Origin: an uncultured Clostridia bacterium
GTDB lineage: Bacteria; Bacillota; Clostridia; Christensenellales; Borkfalkiaceae
Length of the DNA stretch: 64,000 nucleotides
Direction of reading: 5' to 3'
Assembly: GCA_934271735.1 (NCBI GenBank)
Contig: CAKQSB010000007.1
Coordinates: forward strand, 40,979 to 104,978
Shown: piece after piece, positions 36,837 through 46,157 of the stretch
Numbering within the stretch: the first letter of the stretch is position 1
Layout: each line of letters begins with the position of its first letter
Position numbers and translations under genes: made by a program
Notes under the pieces: generated by a model
What the model saw: only the letters and a program-made list of their open reading frames with translations
Databases searched by the model: none
What the model was told of the DNA's origin: nothing

Positions 36837-37736
36837 TTATTTATACTGATCATCGTCGAGAATTCTTATGAATTCTTTTAATGCGAAAGAATGTTCCGCG
36901 CCCTCTTTGCTGACGACTACGCCCGTCATACGGAGCGGCAATTTCGGCGTGGTTTTGATTTCCGAAAGCTCGCCTCTCTTTAATTCGTCGAGAATATATC
37001 TTCTCGGAATACAAGCGATTCCAAGTCCGTTTTTAGCCATCTCCACAAGCATTTCAACGCTTCCGACCTCGAATTCGGGAGCGATTTTGATATTAAGCGA
37101 TTCAAGAAAATTATAAATCTCTTTCGAAGTCGCAGTGTTGTTGTCGAGCATCAGAATAGGATAATTCGAAATATCTTTAAGCTCTATCGTTTTATCGAAT
37201 AAATTTGAAAATTTGTCGCAAGCGACGAAAATATCTTCGACTTCGCCCGTCTGCCCCGTAAGAAGGATATCCTTATCGTATACGGGAAGATTGATAAGTC
37301 CGACGTCGGCTTTATTCTGTTTTATAAGCTCGATCGTTTCTTTTGACATACTGTTTTTTAAAATTATCGCAACGTTAGGATATAACTCGTGATATTTCTT
37401 GATATATCTCATCAGAAAGTGAGTGATATTAGTATCGGATGCGCTTATTCTCAGCGTACCCGTTGCGATATTTCTGCTCGCTTTGAATTTGTCCTCTGCG
37501 CCGTCGAGCATTTTGAGTGCCTGCTCTACGATGGCAAGCATCTGGACGCCGCCGGTTTCCGTAAGCTCCATTCCTCTGCTCACCCTGTTGAAAAGTTTTC
37601 CGCCGAGCTGCGTTTCGAGTTGTTTTATCGCCTGCGAAACTGCCGGTTGAGAAATGTATAATTCCTCCGCGGCTTTTGTTAAGCTGCCGCATTTCGCAAC
37701 GGTGTAAAATACCCTGTATAAATCAAGATCTACCAT
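36837..37736 (-). CDS. LysR-family transcriptional regulator
   Basis: The 299-residue protein starts with the LysR winged helix-turn-helix (LYRVFYTVAKCGSLTKAAEEL, ISQPAVSQAIKQLE) and has a periplasmic-binding-like effector domain from about residue 90. The ribosome-binding site is AGGAG. It is the last gene of the proS-mnmE run rather than divergent from a target, so its target is not clear from context. The effector is unknown. Confidence 0.93.
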   Translation of the reverse strand: MVDLDLYRVFYTVAKCGSLTKAAEELYISQPAVSQAIKQLETQLGGKLFNRVSRGMELTETGGVQMLAIVEQALKMLDGAEDKFKASRNIATGTLRISASDTNITHFLMRYIKKYHELYPNVAIILKNSMSKETIELIKQNKADVGLINLPVYDKDILLTGQTGEVEDIFVACDKFSNLFDKTIELKDISNYPILMLDNNTATSKEIYNFLESLNIKIAPEFEVGSVEMLVEMAKNGLGIACIPRRYILDELKRGELSEIKTTPKLPLRMTGVVVSKEGAEHSFALKEFIRILDDDQYK

Positions 37737-37774
37737 ATTATTCTCCTACCGCGGCTTGTTTTCCGAGGGAAATT

Positions 37775-39112
37775 TTACTTACCCACGCAGAACTTGCCGA
37801 AAATTTCGTTTATAATCGCTTCGTTTGCGGTCTCCCCGCTTATCTCGCCGAGGCTTGACCACGCGTTTGTTATGTCTATCGACGCGAGATCCGCCGAAAC
37901 CGTCGAAAAACCGTTTATGGCATCATCGAGAGATTCGAGCGCGTCTTTCAAAGCGATTAAATGCCTTTCTTCGGTTAAAAAGTCCGCCCCCGCGTCTATT
38001 TTGCCGCCGAGTGCTTTTTGTTGCAATAAGTTCCTGAGCTCGTCTATACCGTCTCCGTTTTTAGCGGAAATATAAACGTCTCCTTTTATATCGTGATTTT
38101 TTGCTATATCCGTCTTATTCACGACGATTATTCTCTCCGTATCTTTTGTATCTTCGAGAATTTTTTCGTCGTCTTCCGATACGGGAACGCTGCCGTCTAA
38201 GATAACGAGAGAAATATCCGCAGAACGAAGAAGCTTAAGCGATTTTTCTATACCCACGCTCTCGATTTCGTCGCCGCTTTCGCGGATTCCCGCCGTGTCA
38301 TAAAAGGTGTAACGCACGCCGTCTATATCTATTTCGCCCTCGACCGCGTCTCTCGTCGTACCCGCGACAGACGAAACAATCGCCTTATCGTAATCTAAAA
38401 GTCTGTTCAAAAGCGAGCTTTTTCCGGTATTCGGTCTGCCCGCAATTACTACTTTAACGCCGTTTTTGATTTTTCTGCCCGTACCGTACTTTCCGACCAT
38501 AACGGAAATTTCGTCTCTTACTTCCTTTATTGAAGCTAAAATTTCATCGTAATTATCTTCCGTAACGCCTTCTTCGGGATAATCTATCCCCGCATTTATA
38601 TACGCGAGCGCGAAAGTGAGCTTGTCCTGCATATCGCGAACCTTTCCGAACAGCTTTTCTCTATAAAGATAATAACCCGCTTTAACTTCGCCGACACTCT
38701 CGCTGTTTATCATATCGATAAGCCCTTCGCAAGAAGAAAGACTCATTTTCCCGTTAAGAAAGGCTATTTTAGTAAATTCTCCTCTCGAAGCGGGAACTGC
38801 GCCGAGTTCAAAGGTCTTTTTGAGTATTCCCTGCGTTATGGCTATTCCTCCGTGGCAATGAAGCTCGACCATATCTTCGCCGGTGTAACTTCTCGGAGCT
38901 TTAAAGAAAACGCACATTCCGAAATCGGCGAATGAGCCGCCGTCGATTTCTCCGACGTACATTTTATACGGCTCGAAATCGGAAACCTTGGTTTTTCCAA
39001 GCGGTCTGAACATTTTTTCGGCGATTCGCAAAGCGTTTTCGCCGCTGATTCTTATTATCGCAACACCGCCCACGCCCGGCGCGGTGGAGATTGCGGAAAT
39101 CGTTTTTTTCAT
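37775..39112 (-). CDS. mnmE: tRNA modification GTPase MnmE
   Basis: With MnmG it installs the carboxymethylaminomethyl group at wobble U34 of several tRNAs. The 445-residue protein has the N-terminal tetrahydrofolate-binding domain (TPPGVGGVAIIRISG-type start), a helical domain, and an inserted G domain with P-loop GRPNTGKSS, G3 DTAGIRES and NKTD. The C terminus is FCVGK, with the conserved cysteine of the C-[IV]-G-K motif. mnmG is not in the window. It starts two bases after the stop of the upstream membrane protein. Confidence 0.96.
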   Translation of the reverse strand: MKKTISAISTAPGVGGVAIIRISGENALRIAEKMFRPLGKTKVSDFEPYKMYVGEIDGGSFADFGMCVFFKAPRSYTGEDMVELHCHGGIAITQGILKKTFELGAVPASRGEFTKIAFLNGKMSLSSCEGLIDMINSESVGEVKAGYYLYREKLFGKVRDMQDKLTFALAYINAGIDYPEEGVTEDNYDEILASIKEVRDEISVMVGKYGTGRKIKNGVKVVIAGRPNTGKSSLLNRLLDYDKAIVSSVAGTTRDAVEGEIDIDGVRYTFYDTAGIRESGDEIESVGIEKSLKLLRSADISLVILDGSVPVSEDDEKILEDTKDTERIIVVNKTDIAKNHDIKGDVYISAKNGDGIDELRNLLQQKALGGKIDAGADFLTEERHLIALKDALESLDDAINGFSTVSADLASIDITNAWSSLGEISGETANEAIINEIFGKFCVGK

Positions 39113-39114
39113 AA

Positions 39115-40113
39115 TCAGAATAAGGAATCGGAATCGTCGTCCGAAGCGTTTCCCGCGTTGCTCCTCTTGTTGTCCGACGAAGAAAATTCGTCGAACGGGT
39201 CATTATTATTCGCGTTGTTGTTTACGTTATAATTTGCGTTATTGTTCTGTCTGTTATCCGAAAACTCGCTGAACGGATCATCGTTTTTAGAAGTAGACGA
39301 GCCTTGCGACCGGTTCGAAGAAAAATCAGAAAACGGGTCTTCTTCGGAAGATCGTGGCGGCACGTTATTTCCACCGCCAAAATTTCCGTTTCTGCCGTAA
39401 GGCGTGTTATAACCGTAGTACACTCTTCTCTTTTCGAGAATTTCGTCGAAATTAACGGCGGGTCTGCCCGAGAGGGCGAGCGTGAACGCGCCGAATACAA
39501 ACGACGAACCCGTAATAACCGTAAATATTATCGACAAAACCATATGGGTTTTAGCGTTGAACGGAGCATAAGTACGGAACAAATCGGAATAAAGCAAAGC
39601 AACGAAAACTATATAAACTATCTTCGCTACGCTCATAAGATTATCCAGAATTGTTACAAGCGTCAGGTTTTGCGGGAACATTTCCGCGGTAAGATAAGCC
39701 ATTCCCGGCGCGGCTTTTTCGGCTTCCGAAAAGCTTATTAAAACGTTTAAAGAATAAACGAAGTCAATAACCGCCGAGCATAAAATGAATACTCCGACAC
39801 AAATTACCGCGGCTATCGGATAGAAATTATGTTTTTTGAAGGCGTTGCAATCCGATCTGAGCTTCGAAATCATAAACAACGAATAAAACGGCACGAAACA
39901 CAAAGCCGGTTTTTCAAACCCTCTTTTCTTTGCCATTTTGTAAAGCCCGAAAGATCTGAGCAAATAATAAACGACAAACAGTATAAGAAGATAAGATAAA
40001 TAAAAAGTCAAGGACGTCATTACGCCGCCGTAACCTATTCTCTTACCTAATATCTCGGGGTTACTAAGCTGTTCCGATAAAACATAAATGTATTGCAAAA
40101 AGAAATATATCAT
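39115..40113 (-). CDS. Multi-pass membrane protein with a disordered tail carrying three DPF repeats
   Basis: Five or so membrane segments occupy the first 215 residues (a DUF5684-like or signal-peptidase-regulator-like pattern, tentative). The remaining 115 residues are N/S/D-rich and disordered. They contain DPFSDF (259-264), DPFSEF (279-284) and DPFDEF (305-310), a spaced D-P-F-x-[ED]-F repeat, and end in an acidic SDSLF. AAGGAG stands before the ATG. The repeated linear motif could recruit a partner, but no function is known. Confidence 0.75.
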   Translation of the reverse strand: MIYFFLQYIYVLSEQLSNPEILGKRIGYGGVMTSLTFYLSYLLILFVVYYLLRSFGLYKMAKKRGFEKPALCFVPFYSLFMISKLRSDCNAFKKHNFYPIAAVICVGVFILCSAVIDFVYSLNVLISFSEAEKAAPGMAYLTAEMFPQNLTLVTILDNLMSVAKIVYIVFVALLYSDLFRTYAPFNAKTHMVLSIIFTVITGSSFVFGAFTLALSGRPAVNFDEILEKRRVYYGYNTPYGRNGNFGGGNNVPPRSSEEDPFSDFSSNRSQGSSTSKNDDPFSEFSDNRQNNNANYNVNNNANNNDPFDEFSSSDNKRSNAGNASDDDSDSLF

Positions 40114-40168
40114 TAACTACTCCTTTGTTTTCTGATAGACGGATTTTACTTGCCTACCGGAGAAATAT

Positions 40169-41293
40169 TCAGATAAAAATCGAAATAATCGCTATTAAAA
40201 TCGCCGCGCCGTAAATTATGCAAGACAGCATAAAAGGCGATTTTTTGTTGAGTTTTCTGTACTTTGAGCCTATTTTGAACAATCTCTCGTCCGACTCGCC
40301 GAATGATTTTTGTTCGGGTTTAACGTAATGCGGAACAAGCGTGTGTTCACCGTTTTCTTCTTTTTCGTAGTATTCGACTTTATCGAACCTTCCCACAGGC
40401 AAAACGCCGAGAATTTCTTTTCTCTTTTTCTCGAACGCAAGTTTTCCGAAATAAATAATACTTATCGTAAGGAACGCAACGCCTATAAGTATCGTGGCGG
40501 CTTCGGTTACGGTAGAAAGATAAAGGCTTACGAAATTTTTCCCGAGGTTCGTAATAAGTATGCCGTAAACAACGGAAAAAAGGTTATTGAACCCGTGCAT
40601 AACAGAACCTATCAGATAATTTCCGGTTATCGTCACAACCGAACCTATCGCAAGTCCCCCGATAAACTGCAGAATAAGCTGAGAAAAATTGCCGTGCATA
40701 AGCGCAAACGCGAGCGAAGATAAAACCACCGAAGCAATAACTCCGAACTGCTCGAGTCCTCGCATTATTATTCCTCTGAAAAGCATTTCTTCGAATATCG
40801 CGGGGCAAAGAACGGTCAAGACGATATAAACCAAAACGAAAAATCCCGAATACGGGCTTAAATTATTGTCGGGAACAAACCCTTCGCCCAAAATCTTTTC
40901 AGCATCCGAGCCGAATTGAAGGTGCGCGTGGTAAAACGACATCATTATTCCCATTATAAGGAGAATAGCCATCAGCATCTGCACGCTGTCGAATTTGGCG
41001 ATATAACCACCGCCGCGGAACGGGTTTGTTTTTCTTATCAGCGAATATATAAGCGCGACGATAAATATCGACAACTGCGAAATAAGAATATTCACGACCA
41101 TATAGGCATAAACGTCGAACTTGTACAGTTCGCGAAGAGGTTCGCCGAAAAGTTTGCCCGCAAAATAAGACACGCCGAAAAAGACAACAAGAACGATTAT
41201 ATAAACAATTCCGCTGTCCAAAGCGTTAAATCTGTTAGGATTGTATGAACGCGTTCTTTCCGCGTTGTTTTTCGTAAAATCGTTCACGGGCAT
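40169..41293 (-). CDS. CPBP-family intramembrane glutamic protease
   Basis: The 374-residue protein has about eight membrane segments. The CPBP (Rce1/CAAX-like) motifs are present: AIFEEMLFRG with the two glutamates and arginine, FALMHGNF with a histidine, and a third SVMHGFNNLF with another histidine. Family members act in peptide maturation or immunity, and the substrate here is unknown. It sits between proS and the DPF-repeat membrane protein, with which it may share an operon. Confidence 0.9.
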   Translation of the reverse strand: MPVNDFTKNNAERTRSYNPNRFNALDSGIVYIIVLVVFFGVSYFAGKLFGEPLRELYKFDVYAYMVVNILISQLSIFIVALIYSLIRKTNPFRGGGYIAKFDSVQMLMAILLIMGIMMSFYHAHLQFGSDAEKILGEGFVPDNNLSPYSGFFVLVYIVLTVLCPAIFEEMLFRGIIMRGLEQFGVIASVVLSSLAFALMHGNFSQLILQFIGGLAIGSVVTITGNYLIGSVMHGFNNLFSVVYGILITNLGKNFVSLYLSTVTEAATILIGVAFLTISIIYFGKLAFEKKRKEILGVLPVGRFDKVEYYEKEENGEHTLVPHYVKPEQKSFGESDERLFKIGSKYRKLNKKSPFMLSCIIYGAAILIAIISIFI

Positions 41294-41326
41294 TTGTAAA
41301 ACCTTATTTTTATTCTTTCGTGCCGA

Positions 41327-43054
41327 TTAAGCCTTATATTTTGCCATTATTTCGGCAATTCTGTTTTTAATATCGGAAACCGCATTGTTTATCGGAACTT
41401 CGCCTTTAAACGATTTATCTCTGTAACTTATCTCGGCAACGCCCTTTTCGCACGTTTTCTGGCTGATAACCACTCTTATCGGAATACCGAAAAGATCGGC
41501 GTCCGCAAACATAGCGCCGGCTCTTATATCTCTGTCGTCGTAAAGAACCTCGACACCTTCGTCCGAAAGTTCTTTGTAAAGCTTATCAGACACGCATTTA
41601 ACCGTTTGGTCTTCGGACTGCAGGCAACAGATTTCTACCTGCCACGGAGCGATCGGCATAGGCCAGATAGGTCCGTAATTGTCGTGCTGCTCTTCGCAAA
41701 TCGTCGCGCAAAGTCTGCCCACGCCTATTCCGTAACAACCCATAATCGGATTTTTTTTCGTTCCGTCGCTGTCTACGTAAGTCATATTCATAGACTTAGT
41801 ATACTTCGTTCCGAGCTGGAATATGTTGCCCACTTCGACGCCGCGTTTTAAAGTTATTGTGGGTTTTCCGCAAACGGGACAAATTCCGCCGTTATAAGCT
41901 TTCGCAACGTCCGCGTATTCCACATCGCCTATATCCCTTTTTATATTAAGTCCCACATAGTGATAGTCTTTTTCGTTCGCTCCGCAAGCAAAACTTTCGA
42001 TTCCTTTAAGCGAGCGATCGTAAACTATCTTCGCGTTGCCTTTGAAATTCAAAGGTCCTATGAAACCCGCAACGATTCCGCTTTCTTCGGTAACAACCGC
42101 GGGATGCACTTCCGCTTTTAAATAATTTCTGAGTTTGGTTTCGTTTACATCGAGATCTCCTCTCAAAAATACTACGATAAAGTTGTCCGTCTGATTTTCC
42201 TGATAGACAACCGCTTTAATCATTTTCGTAGGTTCGATTTTTAAAACGTGAACGAGGTTTTCGATTGTTTTCGCGTGAGGAGTGTAAACTTTCTCAAGTT
42301 CTCTTTCGGAACTGTCTATCCCGTGAGTTATACAATCCGCCACTTCCACATTGGCTTTATATCCGCATTTTTCATCCGAACAAATAGCGAGAGTGTCCTC
42401 GCCTATGTCGGTTAAAAGCATAAATTCGTGAGAAACGCTGCCGCCCATCATTCCACTGTCGCTTTTAACGGCGATAACGTTTTTCGCACCGGTTCTCTTG
42501 TAAATACGAACGTAAGCCTCGTAGCATTTCTGGTAATATTCTTCGAGATCTTCCTGCGAGGTATGGAAAGAATAGGCGTCTTTCATAGTAAATTCTCTTA
42601 CTCTGATAAGTCCGCCTCTCGCTCTCGGTTCGTCGCGGAATTTGGTCTGAATCTGGTAAATCATAAACGGGTAATCGGTGTAAGAAGCGGCGATATCTCT
42701 CGCGAGGTGAACTGCAGCTTCCTCATGCGTCATACCGAGAACCATTTTCGTTCCGTTACGATCGGTGAAACGAGCCATTTCGCTGCCGATACTCGTATAT
42801 CTTCCCGACTCCTCCCACAAAGACGCGGGCATTACCACGGGAAAAAGAACTTCCTGTCCGCCGATAGCGTCCATCTCTTCTCTTATTATCTTCTCGATTT
42901 TCATCATTATTCTCTTCGCGGGATTGAAGAGCGAGTACGTACCTGTACTCATATATTTCATATATCCGCCCTTCGTCATAAGAGCGTGGCTTGCTATAAC
43001 GCAATCTTTAGGCGTTTCTTTAAATCTTGCGCCGAGTAAATTTCTGACTAACAT
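41327..43054 (-). CDS. proS: Prolyl-tRNA synthetase
   Basis: It charges tRNA-Pro. The 575-residue protein has the class II motifs (GTYSLFNPAKRIMMK, FRDEPRARGGLIRVREFTMKDAYSF), a YbaK-like editing insertion in the middle (about 225-400), and a C-terminal anticodon-binding domain. Two in-frame ATGs lie at 43060 and 43054. GGAG directly abuts the first, so the second, seven bases from it, is the start. There is no room for a T-box leader: the transcript would start only about 50 bases upstream. Confidence 0.96.
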   Translation of the reverse strand: MLVRNLLGARFKETPKDCVIASHALMTKGGYMKYMSTGTYSLFNPAKRIMMKIEKIIREEMDAIGGQEVLFPVVMPASLWEESGRYTSIGSEMARFTDRNGTKMVLGMTHEEAAVHLARDIAASYTDYPFMIYQIQTKFRDEPRARGGLIRVREFTMKDAYSFHTSQEDLEEYYQKCYEAYVRIYKRTGAKNVIAVKSDSGMMGGSVSHEFMLLTDIGEDTLAICSDEKCGYKANVEVADCITHGIDSSERELEKVYTPHAKTIENLVHVLKIEPTKMIKAVVYQENQTDNFIVVFLRGDLDVNETKLRNYLKAEVHPAVVTEESGIVAGFIGPLNFKGNAKIVYDRSLKGIESFACGANEKDYHYVGLNIKRDIGDVEYADVAKAYNGGICPVCGKPTITLKRGVEVGNIFQLGTKYTKSMNMTYVDSDGTKKNPIMGCYGIGVGRLCATICEEQHDNYGPIWPMPIAPWQVEICCLQSEDQTVKCVSDKLYKELSDEGVEVLYDDRDIRAGAMFADADLFGIPIRVVISQKTCEKGVAEISYRDKSFKGEVPINNAVSDIKNRIAEIMAKYKA

Positions 43055-43118
43055 TTTCATTCTCCGTTAAGATTTTTCTATACTGTATATTTCAATTCTT
43101 TATACGTTAACAGAATTT

Positions 43119-43147
43119 ATTATAGTCAATTTTTTGTCAAAAGTAAA
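43119..43147 (-). promoter_or_regulatory. Probable promoter of proS
   Basis: On the minus strand TTTACT (43142-43147) and TATAAT (43119-43124) are 17 bp apart. The predicted transcript start near 43112 gives a short leader. The operon read from here would include the CPBP protease, the DPF protein, mnmE and the LysR gene. Confidence 0.55.
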
Positions 43148-43393
43148 GCGATATAAAGGTTATTAGCTGAAAATAAAGTAAAAGACAGGTTCACTGCAAT
43201 CGGCTTTTTCTCTTTTTGGCGGCGATCAGCCGAGCGGGATTGCTTTCGAACCCGCCAAAACGCCGTTATTTCCGCGCCTTTTGTCAAATTATTGCTTGAA
43301 GTACGGTAAGTACATCTGCGTTCGCCTAAGGCTTGATGGGGTTAGACTAAGCAAAAGAATTTCCGAAATAAGCCGAATTACCTGTCAAATCGC
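43148..43393. other. Non-coding block between the proS and tkt promoters
   Basis: No gene is seen in these 246 bases. They are less AT-rich than the flanking promoters and contain an imperfect hairpin (TTTTGGCGG at 43214-43222 pairing with CCGCCAAAA at 43252-43260) and a GTAC-x5-GTAC motif around 43306. It does not match any RNA family I recognise. Confidence 0.5.
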
Positions 43394-43422
43394 TTGAAAA
43401 AAAAGAAGAGAAAATGTATAAT
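43394..43422 (+). promoter_or_regulatory. Promoter of tkt
   Basis: TTGAAA (43394-43399) and TATAAT (43417-43422) are separated by 17 bp. A transcript would start near 43429. TAGGAG is placed six bases before the tkt ATG. Confidence 0.8.
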
Positions 43423-43465
43423 ATTATGCGACGAAGAAATATTATTCTCACTATAGGAGAAACAA

Positions 43466-45439
43466 ATGGACGTTAATCAACTTGCTGTAAACACGATCAG
43501 AGTTCTTTCCGCAGAAGCAATCGAGAAAGCCAAATCGGGACACCCAGGTCTTCCGCTCGGAAGCGCGCCGATTGCCTACGCTCTTTTTTCAAAACACTTG
43601 AAATTCGACCCTAAAAGCCCCTCTTTTACCGACAGAGACAGATTTATTCTCTCCGCGGGGCACGGCTCGATGCTTTTGTATTCCCTGCTTAACCTTTTCG
43701 GATACGATCTGCCGATGAGCGCAATCGAAAATTTCCGTCAGCTCGGTTCGAAAGCACCCGGACACCCCGAATGGAGCGTTACGCCGGGCGTTGAAACCAC
43801 GACCGGTCCTTTGGGACAAGGCATCGCAAACGCCGTGGGTATGGCTATCGCCGAAACTCACCTTGCCGCCGTGTTCAACAAGCCCGGATATAACGTCGTC
43901 GATCACTACACTTACGCTCTTTGCGGAGACGGCTGCATGATGGAAGGTATCGAATACGAAGCCGCATCGCTTGCAGGAACTTTAAAACTCGGAAAACTCA
44001 TTGTTTTATATGATAAAAACAATATAACGATAGAGGGCGATACAAACGGAGCTTTCACCGAAGACGTTGGTAAACGCCACGAAGCGCAAGGCTGGCAGGT
44101 TCTTTACGTAAACGACGGAAACGATATCGAAGCAATTTCCAAAGCTATCGCAAAGGCAAAGAAAGAAACCGAAAAACCGTCGCTTATTATCGTCAGAACG
44201 GTTATAGGTTACGGTTCTCCCAAAGCGGGTTCTGCCGACGCTCACGGCGCTCCGCTCGGCGAAGAGGGAATCAAGGCTTTAAGAAAAAATCTCGGCTACG
44301 ATTATCCCCCGTTCACCGTTCCCGAAGAAGTTAAAAAATATCTCCACAAATATATAACGAGAGGCAGAAGGATAAGAAAGGAATGGGAAAACCTGTTCGA
44401 CGCGTACTCCAAGGAATACCCCGAACTTTCCGATAAATTTCTTCTCTACCTTTCGGGAAACACACCCGATCTTTTGAACGAAAAACAGCTTTTCGAGTTT
44501 GCGAAACCCGACGCTACGAGAAACACGAGCTCGAAAGTCCTGAACGAGCTTTCCTCAATAATCCCCAACCTCATAGGCGGAAGTGCGGATCTCGGACCTT
44601 CGAACAAATCCGTAATGAAAAACAGAGAATACTACTCCGCCGCAAACCGCGCGGGTTCGAACTTCCATTTCGGAATAAGAGAACACGCTATGTCGGCTAT
44701 CTGCAACGGAATGTCTCTTCACGGCGGACTTAAACCTTATTGCTCAACGTTCTTCGTTTTCTCCGATTATATGAAAAACGCAATGAGACTTTCCGCGCTT
44801 ATGAAACAGAACGTCACATATATTCTCACGCACGATTCGATAGGCGTCGGCGAGGACGGACCCACGCATCAGCCTGTCGAACAACTTGCCGGTCTTCGCG
44901 CAATCCCCGGAATGAAAGTATTCCGCCCTGCGGACGGCAAAGAAACGGCTTACGGCTGGATAACCGCGCTTAAAGACGTCGGACCTACGTGTCTTGTTCT
45001 TACCCGTCAGAATCTTCCGCAGTATGAGAACTCGGGCGAAGGCGCGCTTAAAGGAGCGTATGTCCTTTCCGATTCGGCTAAAAAACGCCCCGATGCGATT
45101 TTACTTGCGAGCGGCTCGGAAGTTGAACTTGCAATGAAAGCGAAAGAAACGCTTTTGAAAGACGATATCGACGTAAGAGTCGTTTCCGTTCCCTGTATGG
45201 AACTTTTCGACAAGCAGCCGAAGAAATACAAAGAAAGCGTTCTTCCCTCGTCCGTCAGAGCGAGATTTGCCATCGAAGCGGCTACGCCGTCTCCTTGGTA
45301 CAAATACGTAGGTTTAGACGGCGACGTACTCGGTATGACGACTTTCGGCGCTTCCGGACCGTTCGACGATCTTTTGAAACATTTCGGATTTACCGTGGAA
45401 AACGTTGTAGAAAAAGTCAAAAAAATAATCGGAAAATAA
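43466..45439 (+). CDS. tkt: Transketolase
   Basis: This thiamine-diphosphate enzyme moves two-carbon units in the pentose phosphate pathway. The 657-residue protein contains the cofactor-binding [18 protein letters not shown] region, the histidine-bearing [10 protein letters not shown] start, and the [14 protein letters not shown] and [16 protein letters not shown] segments. It has its own promoter and terminator and is transcribed alone to the right. No transaldolase is seen nearby. Confidence 0.97.
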   Translation: MDVNQLAVNTIRVLSAEAIEKAKSGHPGLPLGSAPIAYALFSKHLKFDPKSPSFTDRDRFILSAGHGSMLLYSLLNLFGYDLPMSAIENFRQLGSKAPGHPEWSVTPGVETTTGPLGQGIANAVGMAIAETHLAAVFNKPGYNVVDHYTYALCGDGCMMEGIEYEAASLAGTLKLGKLIVLYDKNNITIEGDTNGAFTEDVGKRHEAQGWQVLYVNDGNDIEAISKAIAKAKKETEKPSLIIVRTVIGYGSPKAGSADAHGAPLGEEGIKALRKNLGYDYPPFTVPEEVKKYLHKYITRGRRIRKEWENLFDAYSKEYPELSDKFLLYLSGNTPDLLNEKQLFEFAKPDATRNTSSKVLNELSSIIPNLIGGSADLGPSNKSVMKNREYYSAANRAGSNFHFGIREHAMSAICNGMSLHGGLKPYCSTFFVFSDYMKNAMRLSALMKQNVTYILTHDSIGVGEDGPTHQPVEQLAGLRAIPGMKVFRPADGKETAYGWITALKDVGPTCLVLTRQNLPQYENSGEGALKGAYVLSDSAKKRPDAILLASGSEVELAMKAKETLLKDDIDVRVVSVPCMELFDKQPKKYKESVLPSSVRARFAIEAATPSPWYKYVGLDGDVLGMTTFGASGPFDDLLKHFGFTVENVVEKVKKIIGK

Positions 45440-45457
45440 TCTTAAAAAAAATAATAC

Positions 45458-45496
45458 GGGCGCGTTCTTAAATCTTCGCAATTTAAGAACGCGCCC
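45458..45496. terminator. Strong bidirectional terminator of tkt and the opp operon
   Basis: A perfect 16-bp stem (GGGCGCGTTCTTAAAT, 45458-45473, with 45481-45496) encloses a seven-base loop. TTTT follows on the plus strand, and the T-rich complement of AAAAAAAATAATA lies beyond it on the minus strand. Genes converge on it from both sides. Confidence 0.92.
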
Positions 45497-45524
45497 TTTT
45501 CATAAGAAAAAATTTAAAATATTC

Positions 45525-46157
45525 TTATTTTAATGCATTACTCGATTCATAAAGAAACAAGAAAAAAACAGCGACTAAAATAAAAACCACTCCGACGATA
45601 AGCGGTGCCCAGTTTTTGAATTTCTTACGGTTTTTTGTTTTTCTTTCTTTATAAGCAGCGTAATTTTCTTCTTTTTTTAGCCTTCCGCCCGGAATAAACG
45701 ACAAAAAAGCCCTTTTTAAGCCATAAGCTATACCGTCAAAGAAACCGCCCGCGGAAATCCTGTATAATATGCCGAAACCGGAAAGTAAAATGCCGGGGAC
45801 AAAAAAACCGTCGGCAAATGTGCCGAATATCGTTCTTTTGTTTGTCATTTTAAATATCCCCTGCGCGGCAATTATCCATAAACATATCCCCGCCGCAACG
45901 GCAAAATAAACCGAATACGAAACGATAACCGATCTGAGCGCCTTTTTTTCCGCCTCGTTACGCTTTACTACTGCGTGTTCTTCGGCAGGCGAAATCGCAT
46001 CTTTTTTCGGATACTTTTTTCCCGATGTTTCGGGTACTTTTTGCACCGTTGTTATATCGTTCCGATTTTCGGAAGTTTCGCTGTTAACGGACTTATCGGC
46101 GGACTTATTGCATTTTTCATCCGCCGTTTTATCCGATTTTAATTTATCGTTTAACAC
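45525..46157 (-). CDS. DUF3899-like membrane protein at the end of the opp operon
   Basis: It starts with GTG at 46155-46157, whose GTGTTAA overlaps the oppF stop. The first 80 residues are hydrophilic and charged. Three membrane segments follow (about 85-108, 122-142 and 182-203). The segment FFDGIAYGLKRAF, then a YAAYKERK-type stretch and a final helix, recalls the DUF3899 family. Its position suggests an accessory part of the transporter. 210 residues. Nothing catalytic is visible. Confidence 0.6.
   Translation of the reverse strand: MLNDKLKSDKTADEKCNKSADKSVNSETSENRNDITTVQKVPETSGKKYPKKDAISPAEEHAVVKRNEAEKKALRSVIVSYSVYFAVAAGICLWIIAAQGIFKMTNKRTIFGTFADGFFVPGILLSGFGILYRISAGGFFDGIAYGLKRAFLSFIPGGRLKKEENYAAYKERKTKNRKKFKNWAPLIVGVVFILVAVFFLFLYESSNALK

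Noticed and set aside
43061..43118. T-box leader before proS
   Set aside because: The predicted transcript leader is only about 50 bases, too short for a T-box, and no specifier or T-box sequence is seen.
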